Source: Hoeflea sp. (GTDB taxonomy: Bacteria; Pseudomonadota; Alphaproteobacteria; Rhizobiales; Rhizobiaceae). Taken from it: a DNA stretch of 47,396 nt. The position numbers and the translations under genes are program-made. The notes under the pieces were generated by a model. It was not told where the DNA came from. It worked only from the letters and a program-made list of their open reading frames with translations, and searched no databases. Every line of letters starts with the position of its first letter. The stretch's first letter is position 1. The DNA is taken from positions 1 to 47,396 of the forward strand of contig NZ_NVXQ01000012.1 of the NCBI RefSeq assembly GCF_002733955.1, written 5' to 3'. This document shows positions 26,246 through 35,975 of this stretch, one piece after another.

Positions 26246-28516
26246 TTATCCGGTCGCTGCGAGCATCATGTCAGGGCTAAGCGGCTGACCGCGAGAAGCC
26301 GTGACAACTGCGTCGACATCAAGGATGAGAGCCACTCGACCGTCGCCCAGAATGGTCGCCGCGGCGATACCAGGCACATTGGTGTAGTTGGCTTCGAGGC
26401 TCTTGATGACCACCTGGCGCTGACCCTGGATGGCGTCGACCATGAGCGCGCGCTGACCTCCGCCCTCGGATTCCACCAGCAACGCCACTCCGTCGACCGG
26501 ATTGGCAAGATCGGCGCGGAAGTTGAGGATGTTGCCGACATCGACCAGCGGGCAGAAGGTATCGCGGATGGCGATGAGCCGCTGGCTTGGACCGAAGGAG
26601 TGAATGTCGCTCTTCTCCGGCTGAAGGGTCTCGACGATCGCCGTGAGCGGCACAACCAGCGTCTGGTCGGCAACGGTCACAACCATTCCGTCAAGAACCG
26701 CCAGTGTCAGCGGCAGGCTCATGGTAAAGACCGACCCCTTGCCAGGCTTGGAGGTGATCGAAATCCGCCCTCCCAGCGCCTGAATGGAGCGCTTGACCAC
26801 ATCCATGCCGACGCCACGTCCGGAGATGTCGGAGATCTTGTCGGCAGTCGAGAAGCCGGGATGGAAGATCAGGTTGTCGATATCCTCGTCGCTGAGGTTC
26901 GATTCCGGTGTGATAAGGCCATTCTCGATGGCCTTGGCCTTGACCCGCTCGCGATTGATGCCTGCGCCGTCATCGGCAATCTCGATAACAATCCGTCCGG
27001 AGCGGTGTTTCGCGCTTAGTTTCAGGATGCCTTCGGGGTTCTTGCCGAGCTCGGTGCGTTTTTCCGGACCTTCGAGGCCGTGATCGACGGCGTTTCGGAT
27101 CATGTGGGTCAAAGGTTCGGCGATCTTGTCGATCACCGTCTTGTCGACCTCGGTGTTCTCGCCTTCGGTCACCAGCTTGACGCTCTTGCCGGTCATGTCG
27201 GCAATTTCGCGAACGATACGGCCCATGCGCTGGAATACCGGCTTGACCGGCTGGGCGCGGATGGCCATGACGCTGTCCTGGATTTCCCGGGTCAGCTGCT
27301 GAAGTTCTTCAAGGCCGAGGTTGACGGCGGATGAGCCGCCGCTTTCGTTCTCGACAACGCTCTGCGCCAGCATGGCCTGGTTGATGACCAACTCGCCGAC
27401 CAGGTTGATGAGGCGGTCGACACGGTCCAAGTCCACGCGGATGGTCTGCGGTGCGGCAGGAACCGCGGGTACCGCAGCTTCCTTCTTCTCGGCTTCCGCG
27501 GCGATAGCCTTGGCAGCGAGCGGCATGTTGGCCGGGGCCAGCTGAGCCGGTTCCTGTGCAGCAGGGGCCGCCTCGGGGGCTGCCGTTTCCGTGGCAACGA
27601 CCGGCTCGTCTTCCAGCAGGGAGAGATCAAACGGCACTGCGGCCATCGGCTGTTCTTCGCCCATGGCGTCGGGCGCGGCGAAAGCCTCTTCGTCGGCGCC
27701 AGCCGTGATCTCGACGGTGGAGTCCCATTCGACGAACTCGAACACCTGGCGGATGGCTTCTTCATCGCTTTCGGTTTCAACCCGGATCAGCCAGGAGAAG
27801 TAGGCGCCTTCCGGATCAAGCAGATCCAGCGAAGGCAGATCGTCGGTCTCGCAGCGCACCTGAAGATCGCCCAGCTTGGCGAGTTCGCGCAGGATCAGGA
27901 CTGCTTCATTGCCCTTGGCGTAAAGGTCCGAGCGGGGCTTGAAGCGAACCGTGAAGACCGAAGCTGCAGCATTGATTGCCAGTTCGTCGTCGCCGTCGAT
28001 GCTGTCAAAGCTGAACGGGACCGGCTGGAAGCCGCTGTCGTCGGTCGCAGCCGGCGCCTCTGCTACCGGTGCTTCGGGGGCGGCTTCGGGCTTCGGTGCC
28101 GGGGCAGCCGGGGCGGAAGCGCTGGGCAAGGGCTGTCCCTTGGCATAGGCTTCAAGTTCCGCCACCAGACCCGAGGTACGGGAGGCCTCTACCGTGCCAC
28201 CGTCGCGCGATGCCGCGGTCAGATCCGCCAGCACGTCGGCGGAGCGAAGCATCACCTTGAGCAGGTCCGGCGAAGCCTCAAGCTTGTTGGATCGAACGCA
28301 ATCAAGTGTTGTCTCGAACACATGCGCGAAGGAGACGAGATCATCGAGCCCGAAAGCTCCAGCGCCACCCTTGATCGAATGCACGGCGCGAAAAACCGCA
28401 TTTACCGTTTCCGGATCGGTATCGCCGTCATTGAGTCGGAGTAGACCGGATTCCAGTTCTGCGAGTTGCTCCTCGCATTCCTGGAAAAAGATCTCCTTGA
28501 TTTCATTCATATCCAT
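26246..28516 (-). CDS. cheA: chemotaxis histidine kinase CheA
   Basis: 756 residues: Hpt domain with phospho-acceptor His46 (AVHSIKGGAGAFG), an Ala/Pro/Glu-rich linker (about 130-170), a regulator-binding region, a second Ala/Glu-rich linker (about 310-355), dimerisation helices (VGELVINQAMLAQ), HATPase domain (HMIRNAVDHGLE; DDGAGI; GRGVGMDVVK) and a C-terminal CheW-like domain. Phosphorylates CheY1, CheY2 and CheB. Thirteen bases after cheY1. Confidence 0.97.
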   Translation of the reverse strand: MDMNEIKEIFFQECEEQLAELESGLLRLNDGDTDPETVNAVFRAVHSIKGGAGAFGLDDLVSFAHVFETTLDCVRSNKLEASPDLLKVMLRSADVLADLTAASRDGGTVEASRTSGLVAELEAYAKGQPLPSASAPAAPAPKPEAAPEAPVAEAPAATDDSGFQPVPFSFDSIDGDDELAINAAASVFTVRFKPRSDLYAKGNEAVLILRELAKLGDLQVRCETDDLPSLDLLDPEGAYFSWLIRVETESDEEAIRQVFEFVEWDSTVEITAGADEEAFAAPDAMGEEQPMAAVPFDLSLLEDEPVVATETAAPEAAPAAQEPAQLAPANMPLAAKAIAAEAEKKEAAVPAVPAAPQTIRVDLDRVDRLINLVGELVINQAMLAQSVVENESGGSSAVNLGLEELQQLTREIQDSVMAIRAQPVKPVFQRMGRIVREIADMTGKSVKLVTEGENTEVDKTVIDKIAEPLTHMIRNAVDHGLEGPEKRTELGKNPEGILKLSAKHRSGRIVIEIADDGAGINRERVKAKAIENGLITPESNLSDEDIDNLIFHPGFSTADKISDISGRGVGMDVVKRSIQALGGRISITSKPGKGSVFTMSLPLTLAVLDGMVVTVADQTLVVPLTAIVETLQPEKSDIHSFGPSQRLIAIRDTFCPLVDVGNILNFRADLANPVDGVALLVESEGGGQRALMVDAIQGQRQVVIKSLEANYTNVPGIAAATILGDGRVALILDVDAVVTASRGQPLSPDMMLAATG

Positions 28517-28529
28517 AGGAAAGATCCTG

Positions 28530-28895
28530 TCAGGCAGTTACACGCTCGATGGCTGCAATCAGTTTGGATGGGTCAAAAGGCTTGACAATCCAACCGGTTG
28601 CTCCGGCTTCACGGGCGCGGTTCTTCTTCTCCGCGTCGCTTTCAGTCGTCAGAACCAGAATCGGGATTGCGCGGAAGCGGTCGTTCTGCCGCACGCCTTC
28701 AATGAAGCCGAAGCCGTCAAGCCGCGGCATGTTGATGTCGGTGACGATGACATCGGGATTGGATTCCTCGAGAACTTCCAGTCCCTCGACACCGTCTTCT
28801 GCCTGCACAGTTTCGAAGCCGGCATTGTTCAGGGTGACCAGGAGCATGTTGCGGATCGTCCGCGAGTCATCGACCGTGAGAACCTTCTTCTTCAT
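28530..28895 (-). CDS. cheY1: chemotaxis response regulator CheY1
   Basis: 121-residue receiver domain with Asp53 (VTDINMPRLDG), the N-terminal acidic pair and Lys in IVKPFDPSK. In S. meliloti, which has no CheZ-dependent scheme, CheY1 is the phosphate sink that drains CheY2-P through CheA. Overlaps cheS by 4 bases. Confidence 0.95.
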   Translation of the reverse strand: MKKKVLTVDDSRTIRNMLLVTLNNAGFETVQAEDGVEGLEVLEESNPDVIVTDINMPRLDGFGFIEGVRQNDRFRAIPILVLTTESDAEKKNRAREAGATGWIVKPFDPSKLIAAIERVTA

Positions 28896-29191
28896 TTCAG
28901 TATCTCCTTTGGAAGCAGAGCTTCATCCGAAATTCCTAACAATTGTAGAGTCTTGACGAATACGTCCGAAGCTGGAGCTACCTTGAAGTTCTGTTCCTCG
29001 GCACGCCAGCTCTTGGCAGCGGCAAGCAGCACCTGGATACATTGAGCACCAACACGGCTCACTTCAGATGCGTCGAGATCGATGTCCTCACCCTTGTGGG
29101 CGAGAACCTGTTCATGCAGGCGGCTGGCTGCGTTGAGGTCGAGAACCTCCGGCAGTTTCAGTACCTTCGGTGATGTACCGTCAGTCGACAT
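28892..29191 (-). CDS. cheS: STAS-domain protein CheS
   Basis: 99 residues forming one STAS-like domain (LNAASRLHEQVLAHKGEDIDLDASEVSRVGAQCIQVLLAA). In S. meliloti the gene in this position, cheS, makes a protein that binds CheA and raises its affinity for CheY1-P, speeding signal termination. No phosphorylatable Ser is evident in the usual STAS site (VSRVGAQ). Overlap with cheY1 supports a joint role. Confidence 0.88.
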   Translation of the reverse strand: MSTDGTSPKVLKLPEVLDLNAASRLHEQVLAHKGEDIDLDASEVSRVGAQCIQVLLAAAKSWRAEEQNFKVAPASDVFVKTLQLLGISDEALLPKEILK

Positions 29192-29254
29192 GTCGGCTAT
29201 CCTTACTTGTGAATGGGCGGAAGCTGTTTGCTGCGATCTGTTGCTTAATCAGGC

Positions 29255-30829
29255 TCATCGCGAGAGCCTCCTCTGGACGGGTTGCTGGGCGGATGGCGCA
29301 GAGGCCGGCTCAGCTGACAATTCAACGCTTTGGAATCCGGCATGGCGTTCCTGCTGGTGCAGCCGGATCTGTTCGCCAAGTTCGGTGATGACAAGATGCA
29401 GATCGGCCCCGGTTTCCGCAGCACTTGCGAAGCGCGCCCCGCCGGTGTCGATCGATGCCGCGATCCGGCCCAGGGAAGTCGCCGACCCAGCAATATGATC
29501 GGCCTCGGTCTGGGCCTGCGTGCCAACACCGGCAACGGATTGGGAAATGTTGCCAACCTGATCGACAAGGCCGGAAATCGCAGACCGGGTCTGGTCGACG
29601 AGCGCGACGCCGCGTCCGACATGGGATTTGGCATCCGAGACCAGATCCTTGATTTCATTGGCAGCACCTGCGGACCGCTGCGCAAGGGCGCGGACTTCAG
29701 TGGCGACCACGGCAAAGCCGCGTCCGGCATCGCCGGCACGGGCTGCCTCGATGCCAGCATTGAGCGCCAGCAAATTGGTCTGGAAGGCGATTTCCTCAAT
29801 CACCGAAATGATCTTGCCGATCTGTTCGGCGGAATTTTCGACACCGGCCATCGCATCAATGGCCTCGCCGACAACGCGGTCGCCGGCCTCGGCGCTGGTG
29901 CGGGCATCGGCGATCAGGGTTTCGGCCTTCAATGCGGTCTCGGCCGTCAGGCGTATGCGGCCTGCGATTGCTGCGAGGCCCTCATGCTCTTCACCGACTG
30001 ATTCACCGTGGCGTTCGATTTCGACGCGAACGGCTTCGAGGTCGTCGCTCAGCTGGATTGCCAGCTGCTGGGCTTTCTGCAGGTTGGCTTCGGAACCGGT
30101 GATCAGGTCTTCAAGACGGCTGGCAGCACGATTGAAGTCGTCGGCGGCCTGCTGGTGGATCTCGATGGCCTGAGGTTCGATGCGCACCGAGAGGTCGCCG
30201 TCGGCCAGTCTTGCCAGGGCTGCACCCAGGGTAGCAGCAACGCGCTCGCGTTCTTCGGTGATCTGGCCCTGGCGCTGGCTTGCCATCGTCTTGGCCTGGG
30301 AGTTCAACCGGTGTGATACCTGCATATCAATGTCGATCAGGGTTGCCTTGACGACATCGACCAAGCGGTCGGCGAGAAGGTTGCGGTCGGCCTTGCGCGA
30401 GAACGCCTTGAAAAGGCCTGTCCGGCTTTCATCGACCAGGCGGCGGATGACCCGTTCGAGCACCAGCGCATGTCCGCCAATTGACCAACCGGCTTCCAGC
30501 CCGATGCGCTGGCGAACTTCGCCCAGGATGACAGAGCGGTCGACATAAAGCCCGTCAAAGCGGCCGTCGGCCAGGATTGACCAGTGTGCCACTTCGAGCT
30601 CTTCCAGACGATCGATCTGACGGCTGGAGCTGAACAGAGAGGCAATTTCGGGGGTGTTTTGCAGACGTTCAAAAAAAGCGGAGAGTGCGACGCGGGCTTC
30701 GGCTTCGATCATCGGGCGCATGTCGCGCAGCCGATCATTGCTGTCCTGATCAAGCCTGGTCAGGTCGAGGCGCGCACGCAGGCCGTCAGCCGCAGCTGCA
30801 TCCCTCACCCTTGCTTGAACCTGCCCCAC
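29255..30829 (-). CDS. cytosolic protoglobin-type chemoreceptor (IcpA-like)
   Basis: 524 residues, no membrane helix: an N-terminal protoglobin domain (about 15-160), a helical linker, and a methyl-accepting signalling domain (about 285-480) with the hairpin tip [32 protein letters not shown] written by its flanks at about 345-376. First gene of the che operon, the place of icpA in S. meliloti. Start is GTG 30829 with GGGG upstream; an ATG at residue 37 would cut into the globin fold. The sequence at the proximal heme His position reads VRQRIGL instead of xHxRIGL, i.e. Arg106. No C-terminal CheB/CheR-binding pentapeptide. Confidence 0.92.
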   Translation of the reverse strand: MGQVQARVRDAAAADGLRARLDLTRLDQDSNDRLRDMRPMIEAEARVALSAFFERLQNTPEIASLFSSSRQIDRLEELEVAHWSILADGRFDGLYVDRSVILGEVRQRIGLEAGWSIGGHALVLERVIRRLVDESRTGLFKAFSRKADRNLLADRLVDVVKATLIDIDMQVSHRLNSQAKTMASQRQGQITEERERVAATLGAALARLADGDLSVRIEPQAIEIHQQAADDFNRAASRLEDLITGSEANLQKAQQLAIQLSDDLEAVRVEIERHGESVGEEHEGLAAIAGRIRLTAETALKAETLIADARTSAEAGDRVVGEAIDAMAGVENSAEQIGKIISVIEEIAFQTNLLALNAGIEAARAGDAGRGFAVVATEVRALAQRSAGAANEIKDLVSDAKSHVGRGVALVDQTRSAISGLVDQVGNISQSVAGVGTQAQTEADHIAGSATSLGRIAASIDTGGARFASAAETGADLHLVITELGEQIRLHQQERHAGFQSVELSAEPASAPSAQQPVQRRLSR

Positions 30830-31273
30830 GCGTTTAACCCCAACAACCGGCTACGAGCCGAAAACATCAGCCGGGCCTGCGGTGCAGCATTTGTGGTGGC
30901 AAAATATCGGATATACCTGTCGCGTCTGCTGACAGGACACAGCCAGTATCTCATACCGTGCGCCGCTTGGCCCATGAAAGTCTGGAAATCCGGTTCGTGC
31001 CGGAATCTCGGAGCGGCTTCATGCCTTTGTGGGAGCGGAACGATCACGCTATTCCACAATCCGGAGATTAGATTGTTTTTTACGTATTAATCCTTGCCCG
31101 AAGGTTAACGCCGGTTACCAGTGTTAATCATATAGTCGCCCCAAATCGGGGATCGTCTGATCGAGCCTCATAGAGTTTTGAGCGGTCTTTACTGTCACGC
31201 CGCAAGTTTCAGACAAGTTGCAGTGTGTAGCAATTGCGACAACGATGACGATGATGTCAGCTGGGATTGAGCA

Positions 31274-31384
31274 ATGACTGTTCTTGAAATAGGCGCGATT
31301 CTGATCGCGATTACCACTCTCGCGAGTTTTTCCCTCCTTCTTCGCAAGAGTGAGTCCCAGCGTCGCTTCAAACGAATCTTCTGA
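31274..31384 (+). CDS. possible small membrane protein (36 residues)
   Basis: MTVLEIGAILIAITTLASF followed by SLLL and a basic tail rich in Arg/Lys; stop at 31382-31384. The pattern (one hydrophobic helix, then positive charges) is that of bacterial small membrane proteins, but only a weak GGGA ribosome site lies upstream and no family is recognised. Could be chance. Confidence 0.3.
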   Translation: MTVLEIGAILIAITTLASFSLLLRKSESQRRFKRIF

Positions 31385-31510
31385 GCAATGGTTGGTCTGG
31401 ACAGCAACTGAATTGATGCTGCCGAAGCACCGTTTTATTTACTTGCTCAAGAGCTAACAGTTTAACCCCTGACTGCAAGATCTTGCAATCGAGTGGTGGT
31501 TGGCACCGTT

Positions 31511-31526
31511 CGGCCAGCTTTGGCCG
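31511..31526. terminator. small hairpin after the DUF1513 gene
   Basis: CGGCCA/TGGCCG with a GCTT loop, 48 bases beyond the last gene of the iron operon. No T run on either side, so termination is uncertain. Confidence 0.2.
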
Positions 31527-31573
31527 GCAACAAGATCCTGTCGCAGTCAGCTTCCCCTTCACGGCAACCTCAC

Positions 31574-32650
31574 TCAGGTACGCACAATGTGGTTGTCCCA
31601 GCTATATGCATGAGCGGCCTTGCCAAAACGGCCGGTCTCACTGGAACTGACAAAGCCATGCCGCAGAGCCTGAACACCGCAGGTGCCGGGATAAAACTCC
31701 AAGTTCACCGCTTTTCCGGTCTTTGTATCAAGCTGGACGATCACCCCACTCCTGGGGGATGAGACAGCAAGGGTTCCGCCGTCATGGCCGATCGCCACGG
31801 ATCCGGCATATTTTCCGAGTGCCGTTGCAGCGCGCTTTTCCAGCTCGACCGCAACGAGGCCCCGATCCTGATCAAGCCGGGCAAGGACAGGGACATCGTC
31901 AAGAATATCTCCCTCATACTGGCCACCAATCCAGACCTGATGAGCGGCGTCGATCGCCATGTGACGCAGAGACAAGCGATGCAGATCTGGGGTCAAGGTG
32001 TGGGAGGAGAGCAAAGTCCCGCTTTTTGTCTCGATGAGCGCGATGGACGGCGCCATGGTCGGCAGATTGAGCTTCTGGCGCCCCTGATCCGGATGGGTCC
32101 GGATTCCGCCATTGGCGACACAAAGCGTCCTGCCATCCGGCATCAGCACGATTTCATGCGGCCCAATGCCGTAAGACGGGAACTCGGAAATCCGCCGGAA
32201 ACCAGCGCTGGCATCGTAGATGCCGATGATCCCCTCGCCTGTCGCAAAGGCATTTTCTGCCGCGTAGAGCAGTCTTCCATCTGTGGAAAAGACCCCGTGA
32301 CCGTAGAAGTGCCTGTCTTCAGGCGTGTGAAACACAACAGGCTCGGTGGCTTGGTGCCGGTGCATCGCAACTGCGAAATTGCCGGGACGGCGGGCAAAGG
32401 CTACCAACCACTGAGCGCGAGGGTTTACAGCAAAGCCATGGCCGCGCGCGGGCAAGATGTGGGTCGAAACAATCGCCGCCGCTTGATCCAGAATGGCGAC
32501 GCCAAAATTGCCGTGCTGATCCCTGTAGGCGGAGGCAAACAGGACTTCTGACGCCAGCAGTTTTTCGGCTCCGACCGGCGTCAGGCTGTTCAGCCAGGCA
32601 AGGCCTGCGCCGGCCAGAAATTTGCGCCTTTCAAGGCCAACGCGTTTCAA
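31574..32650 (-). CDS. DUF1513 protein, Tat-exported beta-propeller-like
   Basis: 358 residues with a twin-arginine signal (GLERRKFLAGAGL, about 5-17) and repeated beta-propeller-like segments (HGFAVNPRAQWLVAFARRPGNFA; VFSTDGRLLYAAENAFATGEGIIGIYD; TVAIGHDGGTLAVSSPRSGVIVQ near the end). DUF1513 proteins end the imelysin-DUF1111-imelysin-DUF1513 gene set found in many proteobacteria and linked to iron. Tat export suggests it folds, perhaps with a cofactor, before secretion. Overlaps the imelysin gene by 4 bases; last gene of the operon. Confidence 0.88.
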   Translation of the reverse strand: MKRVGLERRKFLAGAGLAWLNSLTPVGAEKLLASEVLFASAYRDQHGNFGVAILDQAAAIVSTHILPARGHGFAVNPRAQWLVAFARRPGNFAVAMHRHQATEPVVFHTPEDRHFYGHGVFSTDGRLLYAAENAFATGEGIIGIYDASAGFRRISEFPSYGIGPHEIVLMPDGRTLCVANGGIRTHPDQGRQKLNLPTMAPSIALIETKSGTLLSSHTLTPDLHRLSLRHMAIDAAHQVWIGGQYEGDILDDVPVLARLDQDRGLVAVELEKRAATALGKYAGSVAIGHDGGTLAVSSPRSGVIVQLDTKTGKAVNLEFYPGTCGVQALRHGFVSSSETGRFGKAAHAYSWDNHIVRT

Positions 32651-33741
32651 TCGCCATCCCCAAACGAAAAGCCCACCGCGAGACCTCCGGCCTGCGCGAA
32701 TTCCTGATCCAGCCGGTCGATGATGATCTTGATGGCGTAATCCAGATAGAACAGCTTCTCTCTGGTCTCTGGATTGGCGAGTAGTTCGCTGACCGGCGCA
32801 TCAAGGCTCGCGGCGGTTCGAATGGCCTGTCCGAATTCAAAGCGAATGGTGTCTGCGAGCCTTGGCGCCATGGCTTTTGAGACGATCTCGAGGCCGCTTT
32901 CGTCAAACAGCGCTTGCAGACCCTCGAGATTTGCCACGACGGTGCGCAGGGTCATGTCCGAACGCCAGAACAGCGCCGATTTCGGGCGGTCGCGGGCGGC
33001 GTTTTGCTTGTCGAGGAAGGCGCTTAACCGGATGTCTCGAATGGCTTCGAGCCCGTGGATCATCTGGCCGAGCAACAGGTTCAATGCCTCCTGATCGGTT
33101 CTGAACAGCGGATTGTCCGTTCCGGGAGCGAGAAAAGCCGTGACAAGGGCAGAGCCATCCTGCCAACCGGCGATGATTTCACCCGACAGATTGACCAGAT
33201 TGGTGGCTGCGGCCTCGGCAAAAGCGCAACGGTGAGAAGATCGCTGTCCGGTGGCAAGGGCATCACCGCCATTGCCAAACAGCAGGTATTCGAGCGCGCC
33301 AAGACCCTGCATGGCAACGCTTAGCTCTGCGAGAGAATCCACATTGGTGACGGCCTCATTTCCTGAGGCAATCGCTCTCATCACCTGCTTTCTACCGGTG
33401 CCCTTGCGGTCAGGAAAAAACAGGATCCGTTCCAGCCGGTTGTCGGACATGACCGGGCCAAGCCGTAACCATTCCATCCGCGCCCAACGATCCGCCAGCG
33501 CACGAAAGCTATCACGTGCTGACTTCAGATTGAGGGCTGAGGGGGCGCCGCACAGCGTCGTCGTCGCGGTTTCGAGGTCCGATGCGGCAGCCTCGAACGC
33601 TGCATAGCCGGGGCGAATATAGCCCTCAAGCATGTTTTCCAGCACGGGCCCGATGGGCGGACGCGTGGATTGCTCTTCTGCCTTTGCGGCACTCGCGCCG
33701 AGCACCAGAAACAGCAGACAGATGAGGAACCGGTTCATCAC
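32647..33741 (-). CDS. imelysin-family periplasmic protein (His-less motif)
   Basis: 364 residues with a signal peptide (about 1-21) and an imelysin (peptidase M75/IrpA-like) helical-bundle domain. The family GxHxxE motif reads GLGALE (146-151): the His position is Gly148. Imelysins are periplasmic iron-regulated proteins, probably iron binding and not active peptidases. The double ATG at the start overlaps the preceding gene's stop, and it overlaps the DUF1513 gene by 4 bases. Confidence 0.9.
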   Translation of the reverse strand: MMNRFLICLLFLVLGASAAKAEEQSTRPPIGPVLENMLEGYIRPGYAAFEAAASDLETATTTLCGAPSALNLKSARDSFRALADRWARMEWLRLGPVMSDNRLERILFFPDRKGTGRKQVMRAIASGNEAVTNVDSLAELSVAMQGLGALEYLLFGNGGDALATGQRSSHRCAFAEAAATNLVNLSGEIIAGWQDGSALVTAFLAPGTDNPLFRTDQEALNLLLGQMIHGLEAIRDIRLSAFLDKQNAARDRPKSALFWRSDMTLRTVVANLEGLQALFDESGLEIVSKAMAPRLADTIRFEFGQAIRTAASLDAPVSELLANPETREKLFYLDYAIKIIIDRLDQEFAQAGGLAVGFSFGDGD

Positions 33742-35339
33742 AGGCTTTCCAGGAACTTGAGGAGATTGTCGCGCTCAGTTTTGTCCAGGCCGGCAAACCC
33801 GTCGCGCGCATTCTGCGCTTCTCCGCCGTGCCAGAGGATCGCTTCGGTCAGATTGCGCGCACGTCCATCGTGGAGAAAGAAGGTGTGGTCATTGACGATC
33901 TCGGTCAGGCCCGTGCCCCAGAGCGGAGGGGTGCGCCACTCGCGCCCACTGGCAGAGCCGACCTGTTGGCCATCGGCCAGTCCCTCTCCCATGTCATGCA
34001 GCAGAAAATCCGAATAGGGCCAGATCAGCTGAAACCGGTGCGCCTCGGTGGCGGCCCGACGCGAGGTGACAAATTTGGGGACGTGGCAGCTGGTGCAGCC
34101 GAGAGTGTAAAATGTCTGCTTGCCCGCCAGCACCGGGCCATCGTCCACTAGGCGGCGTGCCGGAACCGCCAGGTTCTGCGAGTAGAATGTGACCAGTTCG
34201 AGCACCGGATCGGGTGCCTCGGTCTGTCCCAGGTCCGCCTGCTCACCGGTTGGAAAGGCGAGGCACTCGGCTTGATGCGGTGTACAATCGCCATGACCGG
34301 CCGGGTTGTCTGGCGTCGCAATTCCGATATCCCCGGCAAAAGCATCTGCTGTTTGCTGACGCACCGTCGCGTTCTGGGCCTTCCAGCCAAAGCGTCCGAT
34401 GGCGAGTTTTCCGGTGGCGGGATCGCGGGCCATCGCAACGCGGCCGGACACGCCGTCGCCATCACGGTCATCCGGATCGGCGTGGGCGAGCAGATCCGCC
34501 GGGTGAATGGCTTCGATCAGCCCCATGCCAATCATCTGCGGCGTCATGCGCGGCGACAGCGTGGTCTCCGTGTCCATCGGCCCGTAGCCCAGATCAGCAA
34601 CGCTGTAGTCTGGCCTGCGCAAGGACACCACCGTGCCATCGGCCAGCTCGACAGGCTGCTCCTCATAGGCGATCACCATGCGGCCCTCGGCCTTCAGGCC
34701 AGGTACCGCGAGATCCTGAAGTTGCCCACCGTAAACCGGGTCAGGCAGCGAGGCGACGACAAAATCCTCAAGCGCCTTGCGCTCTTCATCGGTACGGGCC
34801 GGCCGTGCCAGGCGCAGGAACATCGAGGTGGCGTCCGCCGCCCCTTCGGGCGGATGGCCGCGGCCATCCTTGATGTGGCAACTCTGGCATGCCCGGGCGT
34901 TGAAGAGAGGCCCGAGACCATCTGAAGCCAGTGTCGAGGACGGAGATGACACCCAGAGTTTGCGGAACAGGGCGTTGCCGAGATTGAAGGTTTCCTCCTG
35001 TTCGAAGGACAGGTTGGCATTGAATTGCGACAGGGCATCGCGGTTGACAAGCTTTGTCGAGGTGCCGGCGCCGCCCTGCATCCGTTCGAAGCGTTCAGGG
35101 CTTTGAAAATTGCCTGTGGGCCGGACGACCCGTTGCACGCGGGTGCGATCCTTTTCAGTCAAATCATCCCGGATTTGTGGCAAGCCGGCGCCATCGGCTG
35201 CCCACCCTGGACCGGATAAAGCGAACAAGGCTGCAGCAAACAGCAGGGCTGACAGCACAGACAGAACCCCACCTCCGTGGCGGTGGGGGCTGCGGCCAAA
35301 CAATGAAAAGCAGGTGAATAGTGAAAAGTTTTTCGTCAT
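33738..35339 (-). CDS. di-heme DUF1111 protein (thiol-oxidoreductase-like)
   Basis: 533 residues from ATG 35339, with a signal/anchor helix (about 24-48) and two c-type heme sites, CQSCH (151-155) and CTSCH (415-419). An Asp-rich loop DDRDGDG near 290 looks like a calcium site. A start at 35429 in frame is possible but would put 30 residues before the signal. DUF1111 proteins resemble di-heme MauG/peroxidase-type enzymes; in this gene set a role in oxidising iron or reducing a partner in the periplasm is plausible. Overlaps the second imelysin gene by 4 bases. Confidence 0.9.
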   Translation of the reverse strand: MTKNFSLFTCFSLFGRSPHRHGGGVLSVLSALLFAAALFALSGPGWAADGAGLPQIRDDLTEKDRTRVQRVVRPTGNFQSPERFERMQGGAGTSTKLVNRDALSQFNANLSFEQEETFNLGNALFRKLWVSSPSSTLASDGLGPLFNARACQSCHIKDGRGHPPEGAADATSMFLRLARPARTDEERKALEDFVVASLPDPVYGGQLQDLAVPGLKAEGRMVIAYEEQPVELADGTVVSLRRPDYSVADLGYGPMDTETTLSPRMTPQMIGMGLIEAIHPADLLAHADPDDRDGDGVSGRVAMARDPATGKLAIGRFGWKAQNATVRQQTADAFAGDIGIATPDNPAGHGDCTPHQAECLAFPTGEQADLGQTEAPDPVLELVTFYSQNLAVPARRLVDDGPVLAGKQTFYTLGCTSCHVPKFVTSRRAATEAHRFQLIWPYSDFLLHDMGEGLADGQQVGSASGREWRTPPLWGTGLTEIVNDHTFFLHDGRARNLTEAILWHGGEAQNARDGFAGLDKTERDNLLKFLESL

Positions 35340-35446
35340 ACAACGCCGCCGAGCGTTAACATCAGCGAACGTATAAAACCGTTTCTCCGGGACCAAAACC
35401 GCCCCCGGAAATTGTGTCGCAGCTTTCATTGCTGTCTCATGACTGA

Positions 35447-35929
35447 TCAGTCGGCATCCGCCGGTGACGCATTCAACTGGCCATATTTCTCTTCACCCAG
35501 ATTGCCGAGAAGCTCGAGCTGAGTTTCAAGAAAATCGATGTGGCCTTCTTCGTCGGCGATCAGTGCCTCAAACAGGTTCTTGCTGACATAGTCTCCCTCT
35601 TGCTCGCAGATGTCGCGTGACTTGGTGTAGGCGTTCCAGGCATCCTGCTCGCCAGCCAGGTCGCTTTCGAGCACTTCGCGGATGTTCTGGCCGATCCTGA
35701 GCGGCGCAACCGTCTGCAGATTGGGAAATCCGTCGAGGAAGATGATCCTTTCGATGATCTTGTCGGCATGCTGCATTTCTTCAATGCTCTCCGCCCGTTC
35801 CTTCGCAGCCAGTTTCGTGTAGCCCCAGTCGTCAAGCAGGCGGTAGTGCAGCCAGTACTGGTTGACCGCGCCGAGCTCCAGAAACAGGGCTTCGTTCAGG
35901 CATTCGATGACTTTCTTGCTCTTTTTCAT
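35447..35929 (-). CDS. bfr: bacterioferritin
   Basis: Bacterioferritin stores iron as a 24-mer with heme at subunit interfaces. 160 residues; all di-iron ferroxidase ligands are at canonical numbers, Glu18, Glu51, His54, Glu94, Glu127 and His130, and the axial heme ligand Met52 is present. So it should be fully active. Unusually placed inside a periplasmic imelysin operon, 46 bases after bfd and about 107 before the DUF1111 start. Confidence 0.97.
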   Translation of the reverse strand: MKKSKKVIECLNEALFLELGAVNQYWLHYRLLDDWGYTKLAAKERAESIEEMQHADKIIERIIFLDGFPNLQTVAPLRIGQNIREVLESDLAGEQDAWNAYTKSRDICEQEGDYVSKNLFEALIADEEGHIDFLETQLELLGNLGEEKYGQLNASPADAD

Positions 35930-35975
35930 AAACCGTCCGTGTCCTTGTGGTGAAAACGCTCTGCATTTTGCACCA

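Larger units (their letters stand above)
30830..31573. other. 744-base intergenic region upstream of the che operon
   Basis: Must hold the promoter of the chemoreceptor-che-fliF operon (minus) near its left side and the end of the iron operon on its right side. Apart from a 36-codon plus-strand frame at 31274-31384 and a small hairpin at 31511-31526, I see no supported feature. Confidence 0.5.

Noticed and set aside
29255-29330. C-terminal CheR/CheB-binding pentapeptide on the chemoreceptor
   Set aside because: The tail ends in [10 protein letters not shown] with no aromatic-acidic pentapeptide; absence fits a cytosolic receptor of this type.
31139-31151. CCCC-aaatc-GGGG as a terminator
   Set aside because: Stem of only four pairs with no T run on either strand.
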